A DNA stretch of 64,000 nucleotides from Dioscorea cayenensis subsp. rotundata. Its lineage: Eukaryota; Streptophyta; Magnoliopsida; Dioscoreales; Dioscoreaceae. The stretch's first letter is position 1. Each line of letters starts with the position of its first letter. The notes below the pieces were generated by a model. The model was not told where the DNA came from. It saw only the letters and a list, made by a program, of their open reading frames with translations, and made no database searches. The stretch spans positions 1,984,001 to 2,048,000 of the forward strand of contig NC_052475.1 of assembly GCF_009730915.1 (NCBI RefSeq), in the 5' to 3' direction. The translations under genes and the position numbers were made by a program. Positions 12,743-24,799 of the stretch are shown piece by piece.

Positions 12743-14199
12743 ATCCTGATTTATTTCTCTTTTTCTTTTTTTTTTCTCTAGCTTTCAGCTCTTATGTTCC
12801 CAGTCATACCCGTACCTACAACCTACAACATCAACTGAACTGAGTTAACAAAAAAGAGAAGACTATCCCAGAATATCTACACTAAATCAAGACAATTTCA
12901 AATAAAAAGAGTTGGCTATCACTGAATCACCCATGGTCACATAAGAACTCACTATCAAGGTTCTTAGTGGCTCCTTGTCCAGAGAACCTCCCGGACTGGA
13001 CGAGGGGTGGCGGTCAACCATCAACTCTCGATATGCATATTGATCAAATTGATCTCCGCATCCTTCCATCCAGTTCGCAATTGTGGCATCCCAATAGCAT
13101 ATGAAGAGCTCTTTCGAAAAACTCCTTGACCACGAAATTTTCCTTCAGCACCCCCGATCATTGATGTCATTGCCAATCAAGTCTATCATCCGAGTGTCAG
13201 TCAAGACAAGCCTAGTTGGTTGGATGTTGCATCCGTCACAGTAACAGAGATGGGTGTGACACTGGATTAGTCTATAATAGGTGAATTGGTAATTTTCTAG
13301 AGCTACCAATGTGCTTCAGTTTATTAAATTCTAACTATTCTGGTTCATCACCTTGGGCACAACAGCATAAAAAATGACAAGGAAGGTGAGATCATAAGTG
13401 AATTCAAAGGAACGCAACACGCGCGCTCATATATATACATATATATGTTAGTAGTGACAAAAGAATTATAAATTTCACTTTGTATGCCAATGACAATATT
13501 TCTAACATAATTCTTGAAAATTAGCTCCGCAGAAAAAAAAGATATATATATATATATATATATAACAAGGTTAATATGTTTTTGATTAAAAAAAAATTCA
13601 AGAAGGATAATATTAAAGAAACGAGTAAATTAAGTCAATTCAGAAAGCCAAAAATGTACAAAATTTGTTTTCCAACTTCTTTTTTTCCCAGGATTAATTA
13701 AGAACCAATTAATTTGAAGAACACTCATCCACCAAATCAAATTTGCATCGGTCATGGTATTGGTAAAACACGAGAGATGGAAACAAAGGCTTGAAATGGT
13801 ATTCCTTGTTACAAAAAAAAAAATTGATCTTTGAGTTATAAACAGTGAAAAAACAACTCTTTGATACATATACCATAGTATCAGATAACAACGAATTCAC
13901 TTGCAATAGATTAAAAGAAACACAGAACAAAAAGAACAAGAAAAAGAAATATCCAAATCTGATGAATAATTTAGGCAGGTCGATTTCATCAATCTGGAAT
14001 CGGGATAAAGCCCAAAGATTAGCACAATTAACAAGAATTCAAATATTCTTAATCTTATTTTCAGAAAAAGAGATCAATCATTCATTCATTCATTGAAACC
14101 CTATCGCTTTCACAATAATCACCTGCATTTCCGGTCCATCAATACCGAATTCCATCAATCCAAAAAGCAACAAAAATAAATAAATAAATAAATAAAAAA
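12743..14199. other. intergenic DNA with AT microsatellites
   Basis: No gene is recognised. Short (TA)n runs occur near 13430-13445 and 13543-13563. Open frames here are short and of low complexity. Confidence 0.5.
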
Positions 14200-14204
14200 T
14201 TCAT

Positions 14205-14545
14205 CATCAATACCAGAAAACCCTAAATCTAAACCTAAACCTATGATCAATACATCGGAATAAAGAAACCTGCAAGAAAGGCAACAAAAACGGCACATCC
14301 GATTCGAGAACCAGATCCTCTGGATTCCTGATAACCCTACGAGGGCCTAATCCGAAACCTAATCCCAAAATCCCATTGCCAACGCCAAAAAGGGGAAATA
14401 TATATGATTGAGCTTGAGCTAACATCTGAATTGAGAAAATGTAGAGATGTTCTTGAATTAGGGTTATGGATCGAAGGAGAAGAACCGCCGAGGAGAAGAG
14501 AAGCGAGAGCGTGGCGGCGATGGAGACCAGAATGATTTCACCCGG
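14205..14545 (-). other. possible 5' exon of an unidentified minus-strand gene
   Basis: This island is GC-richer than its surroundings and, read on the minus strand, resembles a 5' UTR plus first exon. An ATG at about 14428 opens MLAQAQSYIFPLFGVGNGIL and continues through RRVIRNPEDLVLESDV to a CAG followed by GTTTCT, a plausible donor near 14270. I cannot find a second exon or name a family. It may be a gene relic, a non-coding transcript start, or chance. Confidence 0.3.
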
Positions 14546-15904
14546 CGAACGCCAGAGAAAGAGAGCAGCGAACTCTTTAACGGAATTTGGGTGTTTTTTT
14601 TGTAAATCTGACTTATTTTGGATTAAATAGAAAATATAAATATTTTTAAGGGTCTTTATCATAAAAATAAAAATAACCGTAAAACCATTGCTTGAGACAC
14701 ATATTTTCTTTTCTTTTTTCTTTTTTTTTATAGAAATAAAATATATTATGGGAATTATATATATAGCATAAATTGACATTGGTTATCATACCTAATCATT
14801 AAATCGCTCTAAAATAATTTTTTACTTTTTAAATATTTTGAATTTTTATTTTACTTTTACCTATCTTCGTTAAATATATCTAAACATGATAATCATATAA
14901 ACAAGTATAGTTTTAAAATAAATTTATTATTATTATTAATGTGATGATAATGATGTTGTAAAAGCTAAATTAGAACCTATTTTGTAAGTAAAACATCAGA
15001 CTACCATCTTTAACGCTACAAACTCTTAAAATCATAGTTTTGATCCAATCTTGGATTAATTAATACAAATAAAATACCACTTGTTTTTCTTTATTGTTTT
15101 TTCATGAATAATATTTGATTTAATTAAAAAAATATTTGTGAAAGAAATTATTCGTACTCCAATTTATTCATTGGAAGATATTTGGTTGGCGAGGTTTGAA
15201 TAACTTTGAGAAAAACTTTATCCCAAAGTTATTCTACCACCAAACATTCCATGTGTACAGAGATTAGTATATAACTTTCTAATACTGAACTTTGATTGGT
15301 CTCTAGGTCTATTTATCCAATGGAAATAGATACACAAAAATGATACCACATCCAAAAAGAAATTGTAAAACTAAAACTATATCCAACAAAGGACGGTACC
15401 TGATACTCAAGAATTAGTTACAACATAAACAAAACTATCAAATCGAGTTAACAATCAACGGGAAAGATATACGAAAACTTGTCGATTTACAACATTAACC
15501 ACTGCACATACATTGTTGATGAGTACAACTAAGAGTATCATCTGTCTTTGTTCACTAGCTCCATGGAAATAACACCTCATGCTGAATTCTCTGCTTTCAT
15601 CTACAAGTGAAACAAAGAGAATTCAATGGTCAAACAAGAAAAAGCAAAGGCACTAACTAAGCGTCAATGAAGATGTCACACAGATCTAAGAGAATATAAC
15701 GATGAAAAAGTACGTAGGCAGGAGATATGATTCACTAGCGTGTCATGCAATAGCCCTTCTTAAGGGCCAAAGGGTGAGAAAAAGTCCTTCACATTTCTAA
15801 TGATAGCTACACAAATGTTACACTAATCGGAAAAAGAAGGATTCCTATTCCTTGTGAGAATGCTGACTCTTGGAAGTGGAGCTCTGTGCATGCATGATCT
15901 CCCT

Positions 15905-15912
15905 CTATATAA
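15905..15912 (+). promoter_or_regulatory. TATA box of FT copy 1
   Basis: TATATAAA lies 55 bp upstream of the ATG, in a block shared with copy 2. Copy 2 reads TATTTAAA at the same place. Confidence 0.6.
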
Positions 15913-15966
15913 ACACACACTAATCAAAGGTTCCTTTTAAGATAAATCCAAGTGTTTTCAGTAATT

Positions 15967-17235
15967 ATGTGGAGGAACTTGATGGATAGAGACCCTTTGG
16001 TTGTTGGTGGGGTGATCGGTGATGTTTTGGATCCATTCATCAAGTCGGCTTCCTTGAGGGTGATTTATAATAACAAGGAGCTCACTAATGGGTCCGAGCT
16101 CCGCCCATCTGCTATAGTTAATGAGCCAAGGGTGGAGATAGGGGGCTATGACATGAGGAAGCTTTATACTCTTGTAAGTAGTAGTAGTAGTAGTCGGTGC
16201 ATGGTTTTGTGTTTCATTCATGATGTGGGATTACTAAACATATGTGATGTGAATCTTTTGTGCAAGGTTATGATAGATCCCGATGCACCGAGTCCTAGCA
16301 ATCCAACACACAGAGAGTATCTGCATTGGTGAGCTCTTATACATTCTGTATTCTAAATTTTTTGTTAGCAGGTTGTTCATGATTGCTGAATGCATATTAT
16401 GAGGTTACCGTATCGAAAAAATAGTAGAACAGAAAAACTGACCTTTGTAAGGCATGTGACTCATACATTCCATGCACTTCCTCATATATTTGGTGTAGTC
16501 TCTGGATCAATTCAGTCAATCAGCTAAAACCTGCAGACAAAGTGTACAACTTGAATGAGGTGACCTTATAAATATTCTTGCGATGCTTGTGTATTTTGAC
16601 TCTTTCCCATTATACAGTCAAAATAAAAGGAACAAATTCAGAAAAATAATGCAAGGTTAAAAGAATTAAGTAAAGTAGATTCCTTAAGGCCTCATCAAAA
16701 GTAACATGAGCCTCCACTTTCAATATGATTAGAAAAAGTGTCACGTGAAGAGAATTTAGGACAACTAAAGCATTTCATCCTTATGACAAAATGTTTGGAC
16801 TTTTTTTTCTTGAGGCATTCATTTGATTCATGTATGAAAACAAAGTGATAACCTGTGCGATGACCTTCCAGGTTGGTGACAGATATACCAGAATCAACAA
16901 ATGCGAGGTTTGGTAAGTGACAGAAGCGACAGAAATATATATATATATACACACACTCACCTTTCTGATTCACTGATAAATCTCAAGAGTTTCGCTTTGC
17001 CTTCTAATTTCCAGGAAATGAAATAGTCAGCTACGAGAACCCGCGGCCAACAGCAGGGATTCATCGCATTGTGTTTGTGCTCTTCCGACAAGATGTTCGG
17101 CAAACAATTTATGCGCCTGGATGGCGACAGAACTTCAACACAAGAGACTTTGCAGCACTTTACAACCTCGGGCCACCTGTTGCCGCAATGTTCTTCAACT
17201 GCCAGAGGGAGAACGGTTGTGGCGGTAGAAGGTAA
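15967..17235 (+). CDS. FT: FLOWERING LOCUS T-like florigen (PEBP), copy 1
   Basis: A mobile floral signal that binds 14-3-3 and FD-type bZIP proteins in the shoot apex. Exons are 15967-16173, 16267-16328, 16872-16912 and 17015-17235 (207, 62, 41 and 221 nt), the classic four-exon FT layout. They encode 176 residues. FT-type determinants are present: Y87 in REYLHW (Arabidopsis Y85) and Q142 in YAPGWRQN (Q140), so an activator rather than a TFL1-type repressor is expected. The 14-3-3 contact residues known from Hd3a (R64, T68, P96, F103, R132) are all present. Start: the first in-frame ATG gives [13 protein letters not shown]; an ATG at 15982 is an alternative. Unusual points are G15, where FT proteins normally have R, and P157, where the loop usually reads [13 protein letters not shown] box lies upstream. 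Function as a floral inducer is inferred from the family. Confidence 0.93.
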
Positions 17236-18820
17236 AACAGGTTCACAAAGCTCATCTACTCGTCCTCCCTGGCAATATGACATAATCTCTAATAAAGAAT
17301 ATAGCTCCATGTGCAAAGGTTTGGCATTAAAACTAAACAAAGGGATCATTGCATATATCCTTGTAACAGCCTAAAGTGAAACTATACCATCATAAAGTTT
17401 CTGATTTCAAACATGCCCCCAAAAAATTAAGATCATCACGTATTTACCCCTCTGGTAGTTAACCATGGGTTATTACTCTAAATCATTAAATACCATGGAA
17501 AAGGGAAACATATATCCTACATATTTATATTAAAAATATACTAAACGTTTAAAGTTATACATAAAAAAGAGTATAAAAGGCACTCCACCTACGTTCCATT
17601 CATTATTAAATGATAAAAGATGATTGATTGAACTCAGGGTATTCGTGCAAATCAAGGCTTCCACAGGGGTATATATGTAAAAGAGCCCTTAAAAAAAGTC
17701 ACTTAGCTTTGGCTAAAACCTACCTAGAGAGAAGAGAATCGTTTAGAGTCTTAGACACCGATGCTCCTCTCCAATGAAATTATGAAACCTTATATAACCA
17801 AGAACTTTTCCATTACACCAATCACAATATACGTGAGGCTAAACTTTGAAATGAAAGCACCATCCACTCATGCAAGGCATAAGATGAGTTGGCAAAGAGG
17901 TTCTCTTCTATCTATTCGTGGTGTTTACATAGAATTAACTATGTTTTTCTTTGTGAAAGGTATCAAGCTCTAAGTGGATGGGCTTGATGAGCAACCAAGA
18001 GTTTCCACAACAATATCAACAATCAAGAATCTACTAAGTCTACAGCACATGGTTCTGATGCATGTTATGCTTGTCCATCTAAGATATCTTTCTCTCCATT
18101 CCTAAAAGTTGGCTAGATTCCTCCACCTGTGCCTATACAGCCATACCTTTTCTGATATGCCAAAAATAATTAAAGGCATATTAAGCAATATAATATTTTG
18201 ACAAGTCATGGGTCTATGTCTACACGAACAAAAAATAATTTTGAGAAGTTATAAACTCATCTGAATAGATTAGGCATAACAATTACCTGTTCAGATCTAA
18301 CATCCAATCAAGAAAAGACAAATAATCAAATCCAAAATTGATGTTTTGAAAGGAAAGCAGGCACAAACAAACATGTCAAGGAATATGTACCCCTTTAGAA
18401 GTTCATCGATGAAAACAATCCTCATGAAAAGTAGCAGAATCTACACATGCAAGGAGATAAAAGAATATGCAACAAAATAGATAAATAAAGCAACACAGAT
18501 ACTCACTGCTACATTCGACAAGCATTATATGTAGCTGCATCCTGGGGCTACCTGCACATTTTTTTTTAACAGAGAACAATCATTTGAGCATACTTTTTCA
18601 GGCATCAAATTTAACAAAACTTTCTAAGAAATACTGATAGTTTACCTGATGCACACGTGGAGATGATCAGAAGTTCGCCGTAAGATACATATAACACCAG
18701 GTTCTTAATCAGTCAAATGAGTAGTGCTTACCTGTCAACCATCAATTTGCGACAATTTTGGGGCAGCAATCAGATTAGCCATGAACAATTAGTTGAATGA
18801 TATACTCGACATAAAGGACT

Positions 18821-19135
18821 CACTACAAGAAAAATACAGTTAAGAAGCAGCATTTTCTGTTTCTAAAAAACTTACTTCACAGTTCACAATAATGGTCCGT
18901 TTCAAAATTTCAAAACGATTTGCAACATGAATTAAATCCGTTTCTAAATGGATTTAATTCTTAGAAACAGATTTAATTCCATTTCAAATCTATTTCTAAA
19001 TTCTAAAAAGAATTTTAATCCGTTTTTATATTCCAAAGCGGATTAAAAACTGATTTTGAATTTAAAAACTAATTTTAAAATTTGTTTTAAATTCTAAAAC
19101 ATATTTAAATCCATTTTAAAATTTAATTTAAACAT
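18821..19135 (+). mobile_element. CACTA (En/Spm) transposon terminus
   Basis: The sequence starts CACTACAAGAAAAA, the conserved end of plant CACTA elements. About 250 bp of subterminal motifs follow, built on AAATCCGTTTC and its reverse GAAACGGATT-like forms. No opposite end (TTTTCTTGTAGTG) was found in the window, so the element is truncated or its other end has diverged. It sits exactly where similarity between the two FT duplicons stops. Confidence 0.7.
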
Positions 19136-19798
19136 CTGATGCCTATCTTGTTCTTTTACAATCAAGAGCTATGATGTGATTTTATCATGAATCAAATTCC
19201 ATAACACTTCAAAAACAAAAAAGGGTTTATGTAACGTTAACAACAAAAAAGAATAAATTACAATGAGAATAAGGCTCTAACTCCAAGAATCTTTAGTTAA
19301 TTTACACCTACAAATTAACTGCTAAGAATTCTGCTTCCAATCCACGAGACATACAATATAAAAAATCCATCACCTAAAGACAAAAAAACATCATAATTAA
19401 TTACAATATAAAAAATTTAAGTTCATATTAGATGATTAATAAGTATTACTTGCTTCAGTAGGTTCTTTAAGAGAATAATTGCATCCTTTGGAAATTTAAA
19501 GACAAGAGAATGCTGAAACCTCCTATCATGCAAAATCTTTAGCACAAAAACATGTTAGATAGATATAATGATTTAGATTTTTTAATCATCTGATGTGAGG
19601 CTATACTCTGAATACGTATTCATCAGTAAGATCATCTCCAATGAAAAATGGTAAGGCATGATCACAATATTCATAGTATAGTTCAACTAATCTTACAAAG
19701 CTCTAAACTTGAAAGGAAGTATATTGGAAACAAAGATAAAAATCAAGCAAAATTATGAGAGTGGTTAAATGAAAAATGCACCTTATCATCGGCTTAAG
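19136..19798. other. AT-rich spacer, nothing recognised
   Basis: No coding sequence or repeat structure was seen. It may be interior sequence of the CACTA element. Confidence 0.4.
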
Positions 19799-19936
19799 AT
19801 TGCCGTTGGGAAGTAGCTTGCAACATCTCTAACTGCATCTCTAATCTATTAACCAATTTCAACAACAATTGCCGTTGGGAAGTAGCTTGCAACATCTCTA
19901 ACTGCATCTCTAATCTATTAACCAATTTCAACAACA
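19799..19936. repeat. 69-bp tandem duplication
   Basis: Two adjacent, almost identical 69-bp units (19799-19867 and 19868-19936), each containing TTGCCGTTGGGAAGTAGC. The near identity implies a recent duplication. Confidence 0.85.
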
Positions 19937-19989
19937 ATGCACAACATCATTAACAAAAAAAAGTGAAAATATAGAGGAAAAAAAATCAG

Positions 19990-20269
19990 AAATTGAGAAC
20001 ATGAAAGGGAAAGAAGGAAAGGGGCCGAGGAGACGATGGGGCTGCAGTGACGGCTGAGAGAAAGAAGGGAAGTTATGGGGATTTGGGGAAGTAGGAGAGA
20101 TGGAGAAAGAGGGGGTTCGCTTGGATTTAGAGAGGTGGAGGGAGAGAGGGGAGCAGTAGGAGAAGAGCGAAGACGCCATTGAAGAAGAGAGACAGAGAGA
20201 TGGGTTACCGTTGAGATTAGGGCAAGGCTCCAAATTCCAAAGGAACCCCTTGAGGACTAGGGCAAACAT
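19990..20269 (-). other. possible first exon encoding a plastid-transit-like peptide
   Basis: On the minus strand, an ATG near 20180 opens MASSLFSYCSPLSLHLSKSK. About 50 further residues follow, rich in Ser, Pro and basic amino acids with almost no acidic residues, as in chloroplast transit peptides. The open frame continues to 19928. No mature protein domain or downstream exon is recognised. It could be the orphan 5' end of a nuclear gene for a plastid protein, disrupted by nearby insertions, or a chance frame in a locally biased stretch. Confidence 0.35.
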
Positions 20270-21338
20270 ATTATATATTTTATATATCTAACTAATTACA
20301 TACTCCCTCCAATTTTTTTTTTTATTATTATTCATATTTTGGAGCTCTTCTCAGTTATTTTTTACTTGCCACATTAAAATTTTTATGCAGTATTAAATAA
20401 TTTTTTTAAAAAATTTTACTTTTTAATTTAATATACTTGTACAATTTTCAATAAACTACAATCAATAAAACATTAAATCATATATTACACTAATGGAGTT
20501 TTAAATAGGGATAGTTTTGAAAAGTAATAGAAATTTTTGTAAAATATAGGTAACCAATTAACTTCAACAAATTTTTTTTAATCGGTGTGAATTGAATATA
20601 TGTGAAAAATAAATTAAAAAATAGAGGAAATTGAAGGAGAAAAAAGAGGGAGTCCCGACCATTCCGGTGAGGAATGGAATAATGACAAAAAAAAACTCCA
20701 TTTCCAAGAAACTTTTCTTTTTTAACAACCACAATGAGTATTGTCATTCCGGTGGATACAACCAAGAATTGAACATCCGTCACCCAACCGCCACTACGGC
20801 CATTTAAATTCGAGACTTGAACTTTTTCCACCAATTTTCCACCAACGCAATGTTGCTAGATCAAAGGTTTGTTGGTCATAAATCTTTTTTATATCTAAAT
20901 CATCCATTAATGTTAAAATTACTTACAAGTACAATATTTTCCTTTTATGTTTTTTTCTAATATATCTTTTTCTTGGTTTTTTACTAATGAGTTTGCTAAT
21001 AAGTGTGAGTTCTTGCCTCTCCATCATGGGAAGTTTGCGCTAGGTGTAGTAAGCCCGACCTTATGAAACTCATCAAACATGTGAACTTGCGCAAACTCAG
21101 TGAGAATGTTAGCCGGGAGTGACGTTAAGCTCGCCATTGATAAAATAAGCTCACCAGTACAAAGAGAGAAAGTCATTAGAGAGTCGATAAAATTATAATT
21201 TTAGATTTCCACAATTCAATTAAAATGTCATGGATTAAAAGGAAAAGTTAATCAGACGGGGATTTTACGGTATTAAGAGAGTCATAATTTTTTTTTTTTC
21301 TAACTTGATTGGCTTTTATTTTCTCGTTCTTTTCTTGG
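20270..21338. other. AT-rich intergenic DNA
   Basis: No gene is recognised. CTCCCTCC near 20301 resembles a Stowaway-type terminus, but no matching opposite end was found. Confidence 0.45.
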
Positions 21339-22433
21339 TGTTAGTTCCTCCGGTGTGGTTTGTGGGTTTTGAGGAACACTTAAGCACTCATAGATCTCAC
21401 ACACAAACCATCAAAGAAAGATCACACAAACAAAACAAGAAGGAGACACACAACGTTGGTAACCCGGGTTCAAGCGTCCCACTCGCTACGTCCGGGGGCC
21501 AAGCCCGGGAGATAAACAATCCACTAAAAGAGGTAAAAAAATAGATGAGTACAAACACTTGTCACTCACACTCTCAACAATAAAGATCACTACCCTCTCT
21601 AGATTGTGCGGTGCTCACACTCTCCTCCAAGAGTCACTCAAGAGTCACACTTACAATCTACGAGCAAGGTAGCTTATATAGACGTCTCAACGTCCCAAAT
21701 ATAGCACATACCTCTTTTTAGAATCTCCATGGCTACTAATTTAAAAAAATCGCTAAAATTAGTCATTGCAACTCCCCGTTTGTAACATGAATTGCAACAT
21801 GGCCCTAACTGCTGACTTGACTGAGTTCTGGTTACGTTACGGACGACCTCAAGACCCATCAACCTCCCGGTCATGCTTAGTCAGAGTCGATGTAGCCAAA
21901 TCTCTCGATCCCGACTGCCGGTAACTAGCCTACCTCCTTAGTTCCTCATCACGCAGTCCCCTCGCAAGGGGCGCACGTCCTTGTGCGTCTTCACGAAACT
22001 TGCCAAACTTAGTCTTCAATCTTCCTAGTTTGGTCTTCAAAGATTCTCCAAACTTGATCTTCAATTCACCCAAGTTTGGTCCTCAAATCTTGCCTTCAAT
22101 AGACTTCAATTAATCTTCATCATATCTTCAATTAATCTTCATTCACACCATGAATAAATCTTCCCTTAATTAAGCTCCACCATATTTAGTCTTCAATCAA
22201 ATCACCTAAATATGGTCTTGATATGATCTTGTCTTCATGTTTCCAAGAATAATTCCACCAAGATGTTTAAGATAGCTTCACCATGATCTTCAAGATATTT
22301 GGCTTGCACTCCAAGTCTTCTTGCCATGTCACCATGCTTGCCACATCATCAATTATGCCTTGTCACCATGGTTGCCACGTCATCTGCCTTGGTGTCAAAT
22401 CATGCCAATTTAAATAGTGCGGTTGCACTAACA
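21339..22433. mobile_element. solo LTR with 5-bp target-site duplication
   Basis: A 1,095-bp unit begins TGTTAG and ends CTAACA. It is flanked on both sides by CTTGG (21334-21338 and 22434-22438). These are the canonical TG...CA ends and 5-bp duplication of an LTR retrotransposon. There is no internal domain, primer-binding site or coding sequence, so it is a solo LTR left by recombination between two LTRs. The element family (Copia or Gypsy) and its orientation cannot be told from the LTR alone. Confidence 0.88.
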
Positions 22434-22438
22434 CTTGG

Positions 22439-23229
22439 TTTTCGTCGCTGGTTGATTGTCCTGAAATTGTTCTTTTTCTTTAATAAAATTATAGTTTAGC
22501 CACTTTTTATTAAATAAATATACTTTTATATATATATATATATATATATAAGTTTTGCAATTGGATATAGTCCTTCTGATTCTTTTTTGGGCATAAAAAT
22601 AGTTTAAATAAAGAAAATGAAAAAAAAAATCTTTTAAGCCAAATTTAATTAAAAGAATTTTTTTCTATTTGTTTGGCAGAAAAATAAAAATTGTTGAACC
22701 ACCAAATAAACTAACAATATATTTTCAGTGAACTCAAATATTTATAAAATGGAGCAATCAATGTCATAAATTTAAAGCTTGAGCTTGTATTTTTTTTCCC
22801 CAATGGTGGGGTTGACATAATTTGGAGGAGGCTTATGTAGGTAATAAAATATATTCATAAAAACATTAATATTTTATAAAAAAAGAATATTTAAAATTTT
22901 GGGAGTTTAAAAAAGAATATTCAAAAAATTAAAAATAAGAAATAATTTTACAAAAATATGGTCTTTTTAAAAAAAAATGATAAACTGCATGGTATTAGAA
23001 ACAGAAAAAGGAGTAAAAGAAAAAAAAGAAAAACAATTACAATAACCAACTGTCTTTTGGTCCAGTGACACTAGATTTCTTGTATAGAACATTTGGTTTT
23101 GGGAAGAATTTAAAATAAAATTTTCAAACTCACTTAAAATAAAAACACATAAAAAAACTATAATAATTCATCACCCCTAAAAGACATGGAAAAGAAGAAA
23201 GTCATTTATAAATAAATTTATATATAAAA
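22439..23229. other. AT-rich intergenic DNA
   Basis: No gene is recognised. A (TA)n run lies near 22529-22551. Confidence 0.5.
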
Positions 23230-23581
23230 AACTAAAAAGAGTAAAGGCCCATATTGGCACCGATAAAAACTAACTCGGCTTAACACAGTTTGGTCTTCCT
23301 CAGTCAGCGCATAGATTCAGGTGAAGTGGCGCTAGCAGAATACAGAGAGAGTAGGGAGCGAGCCCCTTTGCTTTGCTCGCAAGTTGGGGTCCCTAGGCTC
23401 CTAGGGATCTCTTTATCTTTGTTTTTCCGTTTTATTTTTTTTTTTTGGTGTTTGTTTTTCTTTTCTTATTATGTTTCCTTTGTACTTTGTTAGTTTCCAT
23501 TCTCTGTGGATTGTTTTATTGCTTTTTTTTTAATTCATGTAATTTATCTATTTAAAAAAAATAAAATAAAATAAAATAAAA
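23230..23581 (+). mobile_element. possible LINE 3' end with A-rich tail
   Basis: A GC-richer stretch leads into T-rich sequence and then ends in an (AAATA)n tail at about 23556-23581. This resembles the 3' end of a plant LINE or another retroposed sequence. No coding domain or target duplication was found, so the call is tentative. Confidence 0.3.
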
Positions 23582-23990
23582 GGCTGACTCTTGCTAAAGT
23601 GCCCATAGTGGAAGATGGTTGTCCAGGATTTTAAAAAAAATCTAAGAAATTATTTTATTATTTAACCTGCAATCTTCACACTCAACAGCAACATAAACAA
23701 GCAAGCAAACACTTAAAAGACTGTCCAAATCATCAAAATTATGATTTTATTATCAAAAATATAAAAAAGATTCATGACAAAAAAAATAAAAAATAAAAGA
23801 AAAAAACCAGCTTATTATAGAGTAGTAAGCATGGGATGATAAGGCTCCATATCAATAAAAGTATAAAAATCTCTAGTATGTGTGACATCCATAATTACAC
23901 GGTAGGTCTTATCAACAAGATTGTATGACAAAATTCTAGAAACAACCGTAGGGAAATATGAGTATGGGTCTGAGCGAAGTCTAGGACCAG

Positions 23991-24799
23991 CAATGTTTTA
24001 ATAACCGGACCGGTTGTCGAACCGGTTAAGCAACCGGTTCCGGTCCAACCGGTTGAACCGGTTGAACCGGACGGTTCAACCGGAATTAATTTTTTTAAAT
24101 AAATAAATACTTAAAAAATAAAAAAAATAAAAAATAAGTAAAAAATAACTTCAAAAATAAAGAAAAAATAATAAAAAAATACAAAATTAGATATGACAAA
24201 GTTAAATTACCTTTATATGGTCAGAAAGTCTCAACTTTATATAAAATTAAAATTTTTAATATACATACATACAAGGATATAACTATACAACAAATATTAA
24301 AAAATAAATAATTAAATAAAATATAAGTATACAAGTATACAACAACAATAATAATTAAAAAATAAAAACCAAACCATTGAAATGTTTAGTTTAATACTTT
24401 AATACTTTAACTTTAATGATTTAATTATTGATTAGCATAAAATTATAAGTTAATTATAATAAATTAATGATAATAAATCATAATATATTAATATCTTGCG
24501 GCATTTTGTTTTTTATTTTTATTTTTTTAACTTTTTTGCCTTTTTGAAATTTGGACCAATTTAATAAGTTTATTAACTTTATTTAAGTTTTTAATTATAA
24601 AATAAATAAACCAATTAAATAATTTAAATTAATAAATTAGCCGGTCCGGTTCAACCGGTTCACCGGTTCACCGGTTGAACCGGTTGAACCGGCCGGCCCG
24701 GTTCATTACTATTTTATGTGAGTAATCGGACCGGTTTACCGGCCGGTTCCCGGTTCAACCGGTTCAACCGGCCGGTCCGGTCCGGTTTCTAAATCCTTG
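23991..24799. mobile_element. hAT MITE inserted in the F-box exon
   Basis: An 809-bp element flanked by the exact 8-bp duplication AGGACCAG (23983-23990 and 24800-24807). Its ends are CAATGTTTTAATAACCGG and, reversed, CAAGGATTTAGAAACCGG (14 of 18 match). Each end carries about 100-150 bp of repeated ACCGGTTGAACCGG-type motifs, while the roughly 550-bp centre is extremely AT-rich. There is no transposase. On the minus strand, removing the element and one duplication restores an uninterrupted F-box reading frame. Confidence 0.88.

Larger units (their letters stand above)
14830..18820 (+). repeat. FT-containing segmental duplication, copy 1
   Basis: This segment aligns in the same orientation with about 39240-43400, covering upstream DNA, the whole FT gene and about 1.6 kb of downstream DNA. 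Similarity is high but broken by small indels. The start is approximate, because similarity fades into AT-rich sequence. The end coincides with a CACTA-type transposon terminus at 18821, whereas copy 2 continues with different sequence at that point. Intergenic parts (17236-18820) show no other gene. Confidence 0.85.

Noticed and set aside
14456..14630. Plus-strand frame starting MDRRRRTAEEKRSESVAAME
   Set aside because: It is charged, short and overlaps what looks more like a minus-strand 5' exon; no downstream coding sequence.
15952..15966. Upstream in-frame extension of FT (five extra residues)
   Set aside because: The codon at that position is GTG, not ATG; the first real in-frame ATG is at 15967.
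20296..20560. Stowaway-like MITE starting at CTCCCTCC
   Set aside because: No matching opposite terminus or TA-flanked right end could be found.
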